The notes: generated by a model not told the origin, from the sequence alone. Shown: positions 1 to 8,285, numbered from the stretch's first letter. The stretch: 39,483 nt of DNA from an uncultured Mycoplasmatota bacterium (GCA_900549325.1 UROI01000011.1:1-39483); one strand, 5' to 3'. Numbers and translations: made by a program.

Positions 1-1221
1 ATGATGAGAGAAATTAGACTTTCTTTATTGGAAGCTGATGTTAACTATAAAGTTGTAAAGGAGTTTACAAATAATGTAAAGGAAAAAGCTTTAGGAGAAG
101 AAGTTAATAAAAGTTTATCTCCTGGTGAAGTATTTGTTAAAATAGTTAAAGATGAACTTACTGAGTTATTAGGTGGAGAAAATACTCCATTAAATGTGAG
201 TGGTAATCCTGCTACTCTTATGTTAGTGGGTCTTCAGGGAAGTGGTAAAACTACTACGATTGGTAAACTTGCTAATTATCTTAGAAAGAATAATAAGAAA
301 AAACCGCTGCTAGTGGCTTGCGATGTATATAGGCCTGCTGCTATTGATCAGTTAAAACAAATTGGTAAGGAACTTAATATTGAAGTTTATTCTGAAGGTA
401 AAGGTAATCCTGTAGAAATATCTAAAAATGGTATTAAATATGCTAAAGATAATGGATATGATTATGTTCTTATTGATACTGCCGGTAGATTACAAATAGA
501 TGAATCTTTAATGGAAGAATTAGATAATATTCAAAAAGAGGTTAATCCTAATGAAACTATCTTAGTAATAGACTCTATGATGGGACAAGATGCTATTAAT
601 GTTATTAATGGCTTTAACGATAAGATTAAACTTAGTGGTGTTATTTTAACTAAACTTGATGGAGATACTAGAGGTGGTGTTGCATTATCTGTTAAGCATC
701 TTACTAATCTTCCTATTAAGTTTATTGGTGTTAGTGAAAAGATGGATGGCCTTACACCTTTTTATCCAGAGAGAATGGCCTCTAGAATACTTGGTATGGG
801 CGATATTTTATCTATAGTAGAACAAGTACAAAGTGAGATTGATGAAAAAGAAGCCGAGAAGACTGCTAAAAAAATGATGAAAGGTAATTTTGATTTAGAG
901 GATTTTTTAAATCAGCTTAATCAAATAAAGAAATTAGGACCTCTTGAGAATCTTTTAAAATTACTTCCGGGCGCTAAAAAAATGGGACTTAATAATGTTA
1001 ATATAGATCCTAAAATTATGAAAAGAACGGAAGCTATTGTTTTATCAATGACTCCAGAAGAGAGAAGAAATCCTAGCATATTAAAGGCTAGTCGTAAAAA
1101 GAGGATAGCGGATGGTTCTGGTACTACTGTTGCAGATGTTAATAAACTTCTTACACAGTTTGAAGAAATGAAAAAAATGATGAAGATGATGGGTAATGGT
1201 AATTTTAAGATGCCATTTTAG
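1..1221 (+). CDS. ffh: Signal recognition particle GTPase Ffh, 5' end missing
   Basis: This is the GTPase subunit of the signal recognition particle, which binds signal peptides as they leave the ribosome and delivers them to FtsY at the membrane. The readable protein (406 aa) opens at MMREIRLSLLEADVNYKVV, which in full-length Ffh lies about 25 residues in, so the true start is upstream of the window and the ATG at base 1 is internal. Visible motifs are the P-loop GLQGSGKTTT (about residues 77-86), DTAGR (159-163) and TKLDGD (217-222). The methionine-rich M domain runs from about residue 290 to the end, including the RNA-binding helix around SRKKRIADGSG and the tail KKMMKMMGN. It ends in TAG. 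No SRP RNA gene is visible nearby. The family call is very secure. Confidence 0.97.
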   Translation: MMREIRLSLLEADVNYKVVKEFTNNVKEKALGEEVNKSLSPGEVFVKIVKDELTELLGGENTPLNVSGNPATLMLVGLQGSGKTTTIGKLANYLRKNNKKKPLLVACDVYRPAAIDQLKQIGKELNIEVYSEGKGNPVEISKNGIKYAKDNGYDYVLIDTAGRLQIDESLMEELDNIQKEVNPNETILVIDSMMGQDAINVINGFNDKIKLSGVILTKLDGDTRGGVALSVKHLTNLPIKFIGVSEKMDGLTPFYPERMASRILGMGDILSIVEQVQSEIDEKEAEKTAKKMMKGNFDLEDFLNQLNQIKKLGPLENLLKLLPGAKKMGLNNVNIDPKIMKRTEAIVLSMTPEERRNPSILKASRKKRIADGSGTTVADVNKLLTQFEEMKKMMKMMGNGNFKMPF

Positions 1222-1291
1222 ATAAAAAATTAAATTATTTGACATAAAGAGTTTTTAATTTATTAAAAAAGCTGAAAATTAGACTTCTTTA

Positions 1292-1337
1292 CTATCTATA
1301 CACTTGATAAGAACATATTATATGTGTAGATAGGAGG
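1292..1337 (+). promoter_or_regulatory. Hairpin and sporulation-type -10 upstream of cotD-like gene
   Basis: An imperfect stem forms between CTATCT..ACAC (1292-1303) and GTGTAGATAG (1324-1333). Its 3' arm touches the ribosome binding site GGAGG (1333-1337). Between the arms, CATATTATA (1314-1322) fits the CATAnnnTA -10 pattern of sigma-K and the CATAnnnT pattern of sigma-E. I do not see a properly spaced -35, so the promoter reading is tentative. A TTGACA at 1239-1244 could serve a vegetative promoter instead. Confidence 0.3.
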
Positions 1338-1344
1338 ATAAATT

Positions 1345-1695
1345 ATGAATTTTAGTGATGGTTTTAACCAAGGTATGTATGATGGTGATATCGATATTAA
1401 TATAACTAATACTAATCAAAATGTTAATGACAATACTAATATGAATTACAATAATGTTGGTGCTCCAATGATGGGCGCTTCTATAATGGGAGGAGTTACT
1501 TCTCCAGTAATAGAAACTCCTAGAGAAAGAGTAGTTTATAGAAATATTTATCATACTGTACCTCATGTATGTCCTATAAATACAAGAATTGTTAACAATC
1601 ATATTTATAAACATACTTATCAACCAAGATATACCTGCTGCGAAGAAAATACAGTTACTAACGAACAATGCGGTAGCTGCTGTCAATTTAAATAA
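1345..1695 (+). CDS. CotD-like spore coat protein
   Basis: A 116-aa protein whose C-terminal half resembles the CotD inner spore coat family. The segment HTVPHVCPINTRIVNNHIYK aligns with the CotD pattern of His/Pro-rich sequence followed by a conserved N-x-H-x-x-x-H stretch. The extreme C-terminus is Cys-rich (CCEEN..., CGSCCQ). The N-terminal third is Asn/Asp-rich and then Met/Gly-rich, which is low-complexity sequence common in coat proteins. The start ATG follows GGAGG by seven bases. It is monocistronic, sits behind ffh and ends at a strong terminator. The assignment rests on motif similarity only. Expected role: a cross-linked structural protein of the inner coat made in the mother cell. 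Confidence 0.7.
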   Translation: MNFSDGFNQGMYDGDIDINITNTNQNVNDNTNMNYNNVGAPMMGASIMGGVTSPVIETPRERVVYRNIYHTVPHVCPINTRIVNNHIYKHTYQPRYTCCEENTVTNEQCGSCCQFK

Positions 1696-1706
1696 TTTAT
1701 TATTTT

Positions 1707-1731
1707 AAGAGCGTTTAGCTCTTTTCTTTTT
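1707..1731 (+). terminator. Intrinsic terminator after cotD-like gene
   Basis: Perfect 6-bp stem AAGAGC/GCTCTT with loop GTTTA, followed by TTCTTTTT. Confidence 0.85.
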
Positions 1732-1775
1732 AATTTTATACTAGTAGTGTTATAATTATAGAGAGGTAATGAGTT

Positions 1776-2138
1776 ATGGATGAAAGAATTAAAAATGTAT
1801 TAGATAGACTATCTAAATCTAAATTTAGAAGTAGTTTTCATTTAAAAGATAAAGATGTATTATATATTAAGGATAAAGGAATTGATAAAATTAGAGAGCA
1901 TGCTTATGATTTTATATCTAAGAGAATTGCTGATACTTCTAATGTTACTGATGGAAAACAAACTCCAATGAGAGGACATCCTGTATTTATTGCACAGCAT
2001 GCTACTGGTACTTGCTGCAGAGGCTGTCTGGAAAAATGGCATCATATAAGTAAAAATAAAAAAATGGATAAAAATGATATTGATTATGTAGTTAATGTTA
2101 TTATGTCTTGGATAGAAAATGAAATAAAAAATAAGTAA
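1776..2138 (+). CDS. DUF4186 family protein
   Basis: This 120-aa protein matches the DUF4186 family over almost its full length. The hallmark segments are RSSFHLKDKD near residue 18, DGKQTPMRGHPVF in the middle and the Cys-rich ATGTCCRGCLEKWH. The family has no established biochemical role. The CCxxC plus nearby His residues suggest metal or cofactor binding (inference). The start ATG follows GAGAGG, and a TATAAT (1751-1756) lies about 20 bases further upstream, the usual promoter arrangement in this genome. The gene stands alone between two terminators, so context says little about its job. Confidence 0.85.
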   Translation: MDERIKNVLDRLSKSKFRSSFHLKDKDVLYIKDKGIDKIREHAYDFISKRIADTSNVTDGKQTPMRGHPVFIAQHATGTCCRGCLEKWHHISKNKKMDKNDIDYVVNVIMSWIENEIKNK

Positions 2139-2158
2139 ATATATTATTAAAAATAAAA

Positions 2159-2183
2159 ATGTATCTATATGATATGTTTTTTT
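2159..2183 (+). terminator. Intrinsic terminator after DUF4186 gene
   Basis: A 7-bp stem ATGTATC/GATATGT (two G-T wobbles) with loop TATAT, followed by a run of T. Confidence 0.6.
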
Positions 2184-2283
2184 AATACTTTTGTTTGCAC
2201 GAATGGCCGTTTCAAATTTACTCTGCGGTTATTTGTAAATACTCATAATGATCTTTTACGAATTAAAAAAGTCTGAAATAGTG

Positions 2284-2313
2284 TTGACTTTGACCTCCTA
2301 AATAGTATATACT
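2284..2313 (+). promoter_or_regulatory. Candidate promoter of the adhesin-sortase gene
   Basis: TTGACT (2284-2289) and TATACT (2308-2313) are 18 bases apart; TATATA at 2306 gives 16. A small inverted repeat ACTTTG/CAAAGT follows at 2311-2332 in the predicted leader. The 2185-2283 stretch before it is less AT-rich than its surroundings, but I see no gene or known RNA fold in it. Confidence 0.5.
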
Positions 2314-2365
2314 TTGGCTGCAATTGCAAAGTTAAAAATTAATTAATTTTTTAGGAGGGTTTTTA

Positions 2366-5323
2366 TTGAAAAAAATTTTGTTTTTTGTATTTTTACTGTT
2401 TGTGATGTGTAATGTAACTAAGGCCAATGAAATGACATTAATTAAAGATAGAATTGACAATACGCATACGTATTATTATGATTCTAATCAGGGCAGATAT
2501 AGATACTTACTTACAAGTAAATATATCTTTGGCGATAGTGTAGCATATTGCATTGAACTTGGAAAACCAATAGATAATTTTAACTATACTTATTCTAGTT
2601 CTTTTGATGGCTTAAGTTTAAGTGAAGATGATATTAATTATATTAAATTAGTAGCATTCTATGGCTATAACTATCCTGGTCATGAAACTGATAAATATTA
2701 TTTAGCGGCCCAAGATATTATTTGGGAGAGATTATCTAATATTTCTGTTAAGTATATTAGAAATATGAATCCTAATGATTTTATTGATATTTCAAAAGAA
2801 AAAGAGGAGATCCTATGGCTTATATCTAGACATAATTTGAGACCGTCTTTTTATGATAGTAATATTAGTATTGTACGTGGAAAAGAACATATACTAGTAG
2901 ATACTAACAATGTACTTGAAAATTATGGTTGCAATAATGATTATATGTATTATGATGGTAATAAACTTATTATTCAGGAAAAATATCATGATGATAGTAT
3001 TACTTTTTTTAGAGCAAATTATGTTGATAAACAGTTTTTCTTATATTCTTCTGGAAATAATCAAAAGATGATGTCGTCAGGTAGTTTATATGACGACGAA
3101 TTTGAAGTTAAACTTCATTTTATTGATGGTAGTATTAAACTAAAAAAATTGGATAAAGAAACTGGAGAAGTCTCTTCGGGTGATGCTACCTTAAATGGAG
3201 CTATTTATGATTTATATGACTCTGATATGAATTATGTTGATAGTTTTATTACTGGTAAAAAAGATAAAATTGATAAATTACCAATAGGAGAGTATTTTAT
3301 CAAGGAGAGAACTGCGAGTGAGGGATATAAACTTGATCTTAGTACTTATGTTGTTAATATTAATGAAAGTAATTTAAATAGGGAGATTACCGTATATGAA
3401 AAAATTATTAAGAAAAGAGTTGATATATTTAAAGTATTTGATAATGGTGGTACTGGAATACTAACTACTGAAGAGGGAGTTGTATTTGATGTATATGATA
3501 GCACGGATAATAAAGTTGGTAGTATTACTACGGATAAGGATGGGTATGCTAGTATAATTCTTCCTTATGGTGTTTATATGTTTAAGCAAGTTAATAGTAC
3601 TAAAGATTATTATAAAGTTGATGATTTTAAGGTTACTGTGGATAATGATGATACAAGACCAATATACAAATTATTATCTGATAGTGAAATAACTGCTAGG
3701 GTTAAAATTATAAAGAAGGACTTTGATACTTCAGATAATATTGTTAATAGTGATATTAAATTTAAGATATATGATGTTAGAGAAAAGAAATATGTTAGTT
3801 TTAATGTTACTTATCCAGAAGTTAGTACTATTGATACTTTTACTCTTTCTAGTAATGGTGAATTTATTACTCCTGACGTTATTCATTCTGGTGAATATAT
3901 ATTGTATGAGGTAGATCAGAGTATGAATGGTTATTTATATAATAAAGATGGCGTACATTTCTATATAGGAGAAGAATCTAACTTTATTAATGATGAAGAT
4001 TATGGCGTTATACTGGAGATTCCCTTCTATAATAAGATTGTTAAGGGTAAAATTGTTGTTAATAAATATGGAGAAGAAGTTAACTATGTAGATAATAACT
4101 ATTATTATAAAAATATAATGCTTTCTGATGTTTATTTTGAATTATATGCTAAAGAAGATATACATGAGAATGATAAATTAATATATAAAAAAGATACTTT
4201 GGTAGATACAATTATTACTGATAGTAAAGGTAAGGGTGTAAGAGATAATCTTCCACTTGGTAAGTATTATTTGAAGGAAGTTAAGTCTAATAATGATAAT
4301 GTCTTTGATGATACTACCTATGATATAGAACTTAAATATAAGGATCAATATACTGAAAAGATTAATTATGAGATTGATATTAATAATTATTTGAATAAGG
4401 GTAAAGTTATTATTCATAAATTAGATACTAATACTAATGAAGTGATTGCTAATACTTTGATTGAAATTAGAAATAAGGATAATGTTATAGTATATAAGGG
4501 TTATACTGATACTAATGGTATGATTGTTATAGATGATTTATCTTATGGTGAATATTATATAGCGGAAATAGAGGCTAGTACTGGGTATAGAATACTTGAG
4601 GATAATATATATTTTACTTTGGATAGTGAGGTATATGAGACTACTATATATAATGAGAGGATGGAAGTACCTAATACTGGTATGAATGTAGGACTTAAGA
4701 ATATTTTGGTTATTGCTATGGTTATTTTATTTGTGTTTGTTATGATACTATTTTTTGATAATAAAAAGATAGTTTGTGCTAGTATATTATTTATTATTGT
4801 TGGTATTAGCTACTTTGGTATATACTTTTATAATTATTTTACGGATAGTAAGAAAAATATTCTAGCTATTGAGAAGATACTTAATAATGATAACGTTGAT
4901 GTTTCACTAGAGGATAGATATGGATATAATTCTTTTATTGAAATACCTAGTATTGAATTAAAGAGAGGTCTTGTTAATATTAATAACAGCTATAATAATG
5001 TTAAAGATAATATTGAAACTATAGAGAAGACTGATAATAGAATTATTTTGGCTTCACATAATGGTAATAATTATAATTCTTATTTTGGTAATTTATATAA
5101 AATGAATCTTGGTGATAAGATATATTTATATGATAATGGTAGTAAATATGAGTATATATTTAGTGATAATTATGAGATTAAGAAGAATGGTTATGCTGAA
5201 ATTTATACTGATAATACAAGAAAATCAATAGTATTAGTTACTTGCAAGGAAGATAGTAGTGATGCACAAGTTGTTTATATTGGATATCTTACTAATACTA
5301 GTTCTTATTTAAAGGAGCAATAA
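2366..5323 (+). CDS. Thioester/Cna-B adhesin fused to its own sortase domain
   Basis: A 985-aa surface protein starting at TTG, six bases after a strong AGGAGGG. Domain order: signal peptide (1-20); thioester domain with Cys62 (AYCIELGKP) and Gln116 (AAQDIIWERL), the Cys-Gln pair of TIE-type adhesins; about five Cna-B/SpaA-like domains (approximately 255-345, 349-430, 443-555, 560-675, 678-762) with Lys near each first strand and Glu in the YxxxE strand (YFIKE, YYLKE, YYIAE), as needed for isopeptide bonds. A sorting motif VPNTG (768-772) follows. Two membrane segments come next (780-797 and 802-822, joined by DNKK), then a sortase domain (about 850-985) with His898 (ASHNG) and Cys960 (LVTC). 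The usual catalytic Arg after TLxTC is Gln968. The membrane hairpin puts both adhesin and sortase outside the cell. The reading frame is unbroken across the junction. Cis-processing is inference. Confidence 0.85.
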   Translation: MKKILFFVFLLFVMCNVTKANEMTLIKDRIDNTHTYYYDSNQGRYRYLLTSKYIFGDSVAYCIELGKPIDNFNYTYSSSFDGLSLSEDDINYIKLVAFYGYNYPGHETDKYYLAAQDIIWERLSNISVKYIRNMNPNDFIDISKEKEEILWLISRHNLRPSFYDSNISIVRGKEHILVDTNNVLENYGCNNDYMYYDGNKLIIQEKYHDDSITFFRANYVDKQFFLYSSGNNQKMMSSGSLYDDEFEVKLHFIDGSIKLKKLDKETGEVSSGDATLNGAIYDLYDSDMNYVDSFITGKKDKIDKLPIGEYFIKERTASEGYKLDLSTYVVNINESNLNREITVYEKIIKKRVDIFKVFDNGGTGILTTEEGVVFDVYDSTDNKVGSITTDKDGYASIILPYGVYMFKQVNSTKDYYKVDDFKVTVDNDDTRPIYKLLSDSEITARVKIIKKDFDTSDNIVNSDIKFKIYDVREKKYVSFNVTYPEVSTIDTFTLSSNGEFITPDVIHSGEYILYEVDQSMNGYLYNKDGVHFYIGEESNFINDEDYGVILEIPFYNKIVKGKIVVNKYGEEVNYVDNNYYYKNIMLSDVYFELYAKEDIHENDKLIYKKDTLVDTIITDSKGKGVRDNLPLGKYYLKEVKSNNDNVFDDTTYDIELKYKDQYTEKINYEIDINNYLNKGKVIIHKLDTNTNEVIANTLIEIRNKDNVIVYKGYTDTNGMIVIDDLSYGEYYIAEIEASTGYRILEDNIYFTLDSEVYETTIYNERMEVPNTGMNVGLKNILVIAMVILFVFVMILFFDNKKIVCASILFIIVGISYFGIYFYNYFTDSKKNILAIEKILNNDNVDVSLEDRYGYNSFIEIPSIELKRGLVNINNSYNNVKDNIETIEKTDNRIILASHNGNNYNSYFGNLYKMNLGDKIYLYDNGSKYEYIFSDNYEIKKNGYAEIYTDNTRKSIVLVTCKEDSSDAQVVYIGYLTNTSSYLKEQ

Positions 5324-5336
5324 AGTGCTTCTTTTT
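5312..5336 (+). terminator. Intrinsic terminator overlapping the adhesin-sortase stop codon
   Basis: An 8-bp stem AAGGAGCA/TGCTTCTT (one G-T) with loop ATAAAG, then TTT. The stop codon lies in the loop. Confidence 0.75.
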
Positions 5337-5339
5337 ATA

Positions 5340-5368
5340 TTGCATTTTTGCCAGTATCATGATAAAAT
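5340..5368 (+). promoter_or_regulatory. Promoter with extended -10
   Basis: TTGCAT (5340-5345), a 17-base spacer, then TAAAAT (5363-5368) preceded by TGA, giving an extended -10. The ATG at 5359 falls inside this -10, which argues for the downstream ATG at 5398 as the real start. The same TTGCAT-17-TGA-TAWAAT layout recurs at 37154-37182. Confidence 0.65.
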
Positions 5369-5397
5369 TATTAGTAGATAGGAAGGTAACTAATGTT

Positions 5398-5889
5398 ATG
5401 AAGAAGGAAATAAAGAAGATTAAACTTACTGAACATATTTCTTACTTTATTAGTGATAATACTATTTATTTATTTCAGAATGAATATAATTTTAGTAAAG
5501 ATGATATTAAAATAATAGGAAAGAAGGTTGCTTTATTAATTCAAGATAATGATATTTCTTATATTAATATTACTGCGAAGGGAATTGAAGATAAGAAAGA
5601 TTTATATCGTGATTTAGGTTTTACTTTATCCTATTATGATGTTAATAAACTAAATGAACTTTTTAGTGGTAAGAAGGATAAGATTAAATATAGATGTTAT
5701 GGAATAATGACTAAGAATGACTTTTTAAATAAATTAACGGAGGATAAAAAGGTGGAAGAAAAGAAAGAAAAAGATACTAAAGTAATTAATTCTAATTCTG
5801 GATTTGTTAGTAATATGATACTTTTATTTGGTGGTATTGTTTTACTATGTTATTTCTGTATAGAAGGGGCTATTTATTTGGTTAAATAG
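5398..5889 (+). CDS. Uncharacterised tail-anchored membrane protein
   Basis: A protein of 163 aa that I do not recognise. The N-terminal ~115 residues are soluble and mixed alpha/beta in appearance; the stretch ISYFISDNTIYLF followed by ISYINITAKGIEDKKDLYRD hints at an acetyltransferase-like fold but no catalytic signature is clear. A Lys/Glu-rich linker follows (KKVEEKKEKD), then one hydrophobic segment at the extreme C-terminus (MILLFGGIVLLCYFCIEGAIYLV), so it should be tail-anchored with the bulk in the cytoplasm. I chose ATG 5398 because it has GGAAGG upstream and because ATG 5359 sits in the predicted -10. It lies 12 bases before cdaA and is probably co-transcribed with it. Confidence 0.7.
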   Translation: MKKEIKKIKLTEHISYFISDNTIYLFQNEYNFSKDDIKIIGKKVALLIQDNDISYINITAKGIEDKKDLYRDLGFTLSYYDVNKLNELFSGKKDKIKYRCYGIMTKNDFLNKLTEDKKVEEKKEKDTKVINSNSGFVSNMILLFGGIVLLCYFCIEGAIYLVK

Positions 5890-5901
5890 AAGGGAGATAT
5901 T

Positions 5902-6732
5902 ATGACAGTAGATAATTTATTAGTTATATTACAAAAGGTTATTGATATTTCTTTAGTATGGATGATGGTTTATTTTGTACTTAAGAATATTAAAAATAAT
6001 GTTAAGATTATATTATTATTTAAGGGCGTTCTTGTTATATTGGTTATTAAGATACTTAGTGATACACTTAATTTAACGACGATAGGATTACTTTTAGAGT
6101 ATGTTATTATGTGGGGTCCACTGGCACTTATAATTATATTCCAACCAGAAATTAGAAGTATACTAGAACATATTGGTAGAAAGCAATTACTTGGTAGACA
6201 TAAGATTCTTACGCTAGATGAAAGAGAAAAACTTGTTTATGAAGTTATGACAGCAGTTGATTATCTTAGAAAATCTAGAATTGGTGCTTTAATAGTTATT
6301 GAAAGAGATATTAGTCTTAATGAATATATTGAGAGAAGTAAACCGATATATGGTGATATTTCTTCGGAATTATTGATTTCTATCTTCTTCCCTAGAAATC
6401 CACTTCATGATGGTGGTGTTATAATACAAGGTAATAAGATTACTTCTGCGGGGGCTGTATTTCCTATTAGTATTAATAGTAAGATTAGTAAGAAACTTGG
6501 TACTAGACATAGAGCCGCTATTGGGATAAGTGAAGAATCTGATGCTATTGCTATTGTAGTCAGTGAGGAAACTGGTAAGATTTCAATAGCAGTAGATGGT
6601 AACTTAAATTATAATCTTTCTTTAGATGATGCTAGAATGATTCTAGTAGAGGAATTAAAACCTAAGAAAGAAGTCCTTCTTGATGATGAGTTTGTAGATG
6701 AAAAGGAGGATGATAATGATGAAAACGCTTAA
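5902..6732 (+). CDS. cdaA: Diadenylate cyclase CdaA
   Basis: Membrane-bound diadenylate cyclase that makes c-di-AMP from two ATP, a signal controlling potassium, osmotic balance and cell-wall homeostasis. The 276-aa protein has about three N-terminal membrane helices (roughly 5-85) and a cytosolic DAC domain. Catalytic motifs are LHDGGVII (Asp170) and GTRHRAA (200-206, RHR at 202-204), followed by SEESDAIAIVVSEETG. The usual DGA motif reads DGG here, a conservative change. The acidic C-terminal tail (VDEKEDDND) overlaps the next gene. SD GGGAG precedes the ATG. The overlap with cdaR is the canonical Firmicute arrangement; glmM, which normally follows, is not in this window. Confidence 0.95.
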   Translation: MTVDNLLVILQKVIDISLVWMMVYFVLKNIKNNVKIILLFKGVLVILVIKILSDTLNLTTIGLLLEYVIMWGPLALIIIFQPEIRSILEHIGRKQLLGRHKILTLDEREKLVYEVMTAVDYLRKSRIGALIVIERDISLNEYIERSKPIYGDISSELLISIFFPRNPLHDGGVIIQGNKITSAGAVFPISINSKISKKLGTRHRAAIGISEESDAIAIVVSEETGKISIAVDGNLNYNLSLDDARMILVEELKPKKEVLLDDEFVDEKEDDNDENA

Positions 6733-8104
6733 GAAAATTATTAAATTTTTTAGAAATTTATTTAGAACGATAGGTAGTTTTATTGATAAATTTATTGTTA
6801 CTCCTGTTACGAAGTTTGCTATGTTTATTGGTGAGAAAGCTGATAAGGGAGCAGGTAAGTTTGAAAGATGGCTTAATAAGAGGAATACTTTGATATTTGT
6901 TTCTTTACTGGTATCATTACTAATATTCTTTTATGTAGATAATCAAGCTAGTACTGTTATTGATAGTGCTGCTGAAGTTCTTCATAATCAGATAGTGGAT
7001 GTTACTTATAATAAAGAAGCTTATATTATTGAGGGATTACCTGAGACTGCGGATGTTACTTTGATTGGTAGAACTGTTGATTTATATTTGGCTAAGCAGT
7101 TATCTACTGGTAAAGTAACGGCGGATTTATCTAATTTAAAAGAGGGTACTCATAAGATAGAACTTAATTATGAAAGTCCAATTAATTCAGTTAATTATAA
7201 ACTTGATCCTTCTTCAATTACTGTTAATGTATATCCTAAGGTATCTGCGACTAAGTCTATTACTGTGGATGTTATAAATAAGGATAAGCTTGATAGTAAA
7301 TTATCTGTACAGTCTGTTACTGTTGATAAAGAGGAAGTTATTATTAAGGGTACTGAAGATGAAAAATCTATTCATAATATTAATAAAGTGGCTACAGTTA
7401 AGGCACTTGTAGATATTGGGGAACTTGTGGATCCTACTGCGGGTGTTAATACTCTTAAAGATGTTAAACTTGTGGCTTATGATAAATATGGTAATGTTGT
7501 AGATGTTGAAATAGTACCAGAAAAGGTTACTGCTACAATTAATATTGAATCTTATAGTGGTACTGCTAAAATAAAGATTATTCCTAAAGGAGATGTTGCT
7601 TTTGGCAAGGCTATTAGTTCAATTAGTTCTTCTGTAAAAGAGATTAGTATATATGGTGAACAAGCAGTTGTTAGTAAATATACTGAATCTTATATTCCAA
7701 TAGAAGTTGATGTAACTGGTTTATCTGATAATAAATCTTATACTGTAGTTGTACCTAAACCTGAAGGTATAAGAGAAGTTTCTGAGAAAACTATTACTGT
7801 TAGAGTATCTCTTGGTGAAGAAAAATCAATGGAAGTTGATGATATTAAGATTGATGCTATTAACTTAGGACCTAATTTAAAGGCTGGAGCTATGGGAGAA
7901 AATTCTTCTAAAACTACTGTTATTGTTAAGGGTACACAAGAAGTTCTTGATAGTATTGACAGTACTACTATTAAGGCTACAGTGGACTTAACTGGATTAG
8001 GTGAAGGTGAACATACTGTTAAGGTTAATGTTACTGGTGATGAGGTTAAGGCTAGTTACTTTGCTAAGACTACAACGATTAAGGTAAGAATTACTAAGAG
8101 TTAG
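6716..8104 (+). CDS. cdaR: CdaA regulator CdaR (YbbR-domain protein)
   Basis: Extracytoplasmic regulatory partner of CdaA. The start is placed at ATG 6716 because AAGGAGG (6703-6709) lies six bases before it; the earlier ATG at 6698 precedes this SD and would extend the protein by six residues. A basic N-terminus (KTLKKIIKFFRNLF) and an unusually long cytosolic head lead to one membrane helix near TLIFVSLLVSLLIFFYV. Beyond it lie four YbbR-like repeats, each with the pattern I(D/T)V...KG...V.A.VD(L/I), for example NKVATVKALVDIGEL and STTIKATVDLTGLGEG. Length (462 aa) and topology match CdaR. The first 17 bases overlap cdaA, implying translational coupling. Confidence 0.9.
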   Translation: MMKTLKKIIKFFRNLFRTIGSFIDKFIVTPVTKFAMFIGEKADKGAGKFERWLNKRNTLIFVSLLVSLLIFFYVDNQASTVIDSAAEVLHNQIVDVTYNKEAYIIEGLPETADVTLIGRTVDLYLAKQLSTGKVTADLSNLKEGTHKIELNYESPINSVNYKLDPSSITVNVYPKVSATKSITVDVINKDKLDSKLSVQSVTVDKEEVIIKGTEDEKSIHNINKVATVKALVDIGELVDPTAGVNTLKDVKLVAYDKYGNVVDVEIVPEKVTATINIESYSGTAKIKIIPKGDVAFGKAISSISSSVKEISIYGEQAVVSKYTESYIPIEVDVTGLSDNKSYTVVVPKPEGIREVSEKTITVRVSLGEEKSMEVDDIKIDAINLGPNLKAGAMGENSSKTTVIVKGTQEVLDSIDSTTIKATVDLTGLGEGEHTVKVNVTGDEVKASYFAKTTTIKVRITKS

Positions 8105-8113
8105 TGTCTTATA

Positions 8114-8144
8114 TTGACAAGTTTTGTCGAATATGATGTAAAGT
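8114..8144 (+). promoter_or_regulatory. TTGACA promoter with palindrome GACAA-GTT-TTGTC
   Basis: TTGACA (8114-8119) is embedded in a perfect 5-bp inverted repeat GACAA/TTGTC (8116-8128). A TAAAGT at 8139-8144 is a possible -10, but the spacer is 19. The repeat could be an operator over the -35 or a short hairpin after cdaR. It precedes the small ORF at 8187. Confidence 0.4.
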
Positions 8145-8186
8145 ATGTAAATATGTGTTATCCTATAGAAAAGGAGGATAATATAT

Positions 8187-8285
8187 ATGGGGTATATACT
8201 GGTAGAAGATATATTTGATGAAATGAGTCAGAATATTACTTACATTAAATTAAATAGTTATTTAAAGAGGAAAGATAATACTTAG
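8187..8285 (+). CDS. Small protein of 32 aa, unknown
   Basis: An ORF of 32 codons starting MGYILVEDIFDEMSQ and ending LKRKDNT. It is preceded by an almost perfect ribosome binding site AAAGGAGG (8170-8177, nine bases before the ATG). It has a possible promoter of its own and is closed by a terminator whose loop contains its stop codon. The composition is ordinary for a folded or partner-binding peptide: acidic first half, basic C-terminus, no membrane segment. I do not recognise a family. The tight packaging of signals supports real expression more than the sequence itself does. It lies between the c-di-AMP pair and a DUF308 membrane protein. Confidence 0.55.
   Translation: MGYILVEDIFDEMSQNITYIKLNSYLKRKDNT

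Noticed and set aside
1318..1686. Minus-strand ORF opposite the cotD-like gene
   Set aside because: Ser/Ile/Tyr-rich shadow; the plus-strand gene has SD, terminator and family match.
2213..2248. Tiny ORF starting ATGGCCGTTTC in the gap before the adhesin gene
   Set aside because: Eleven codons, no ribosome binding site.
5359..5397. Upstream ATG of the tail-anchored protein gene
   Set aside because: It lies in the -10 of a good promoter and has no SD; ATG 5398 has GGAAGG.
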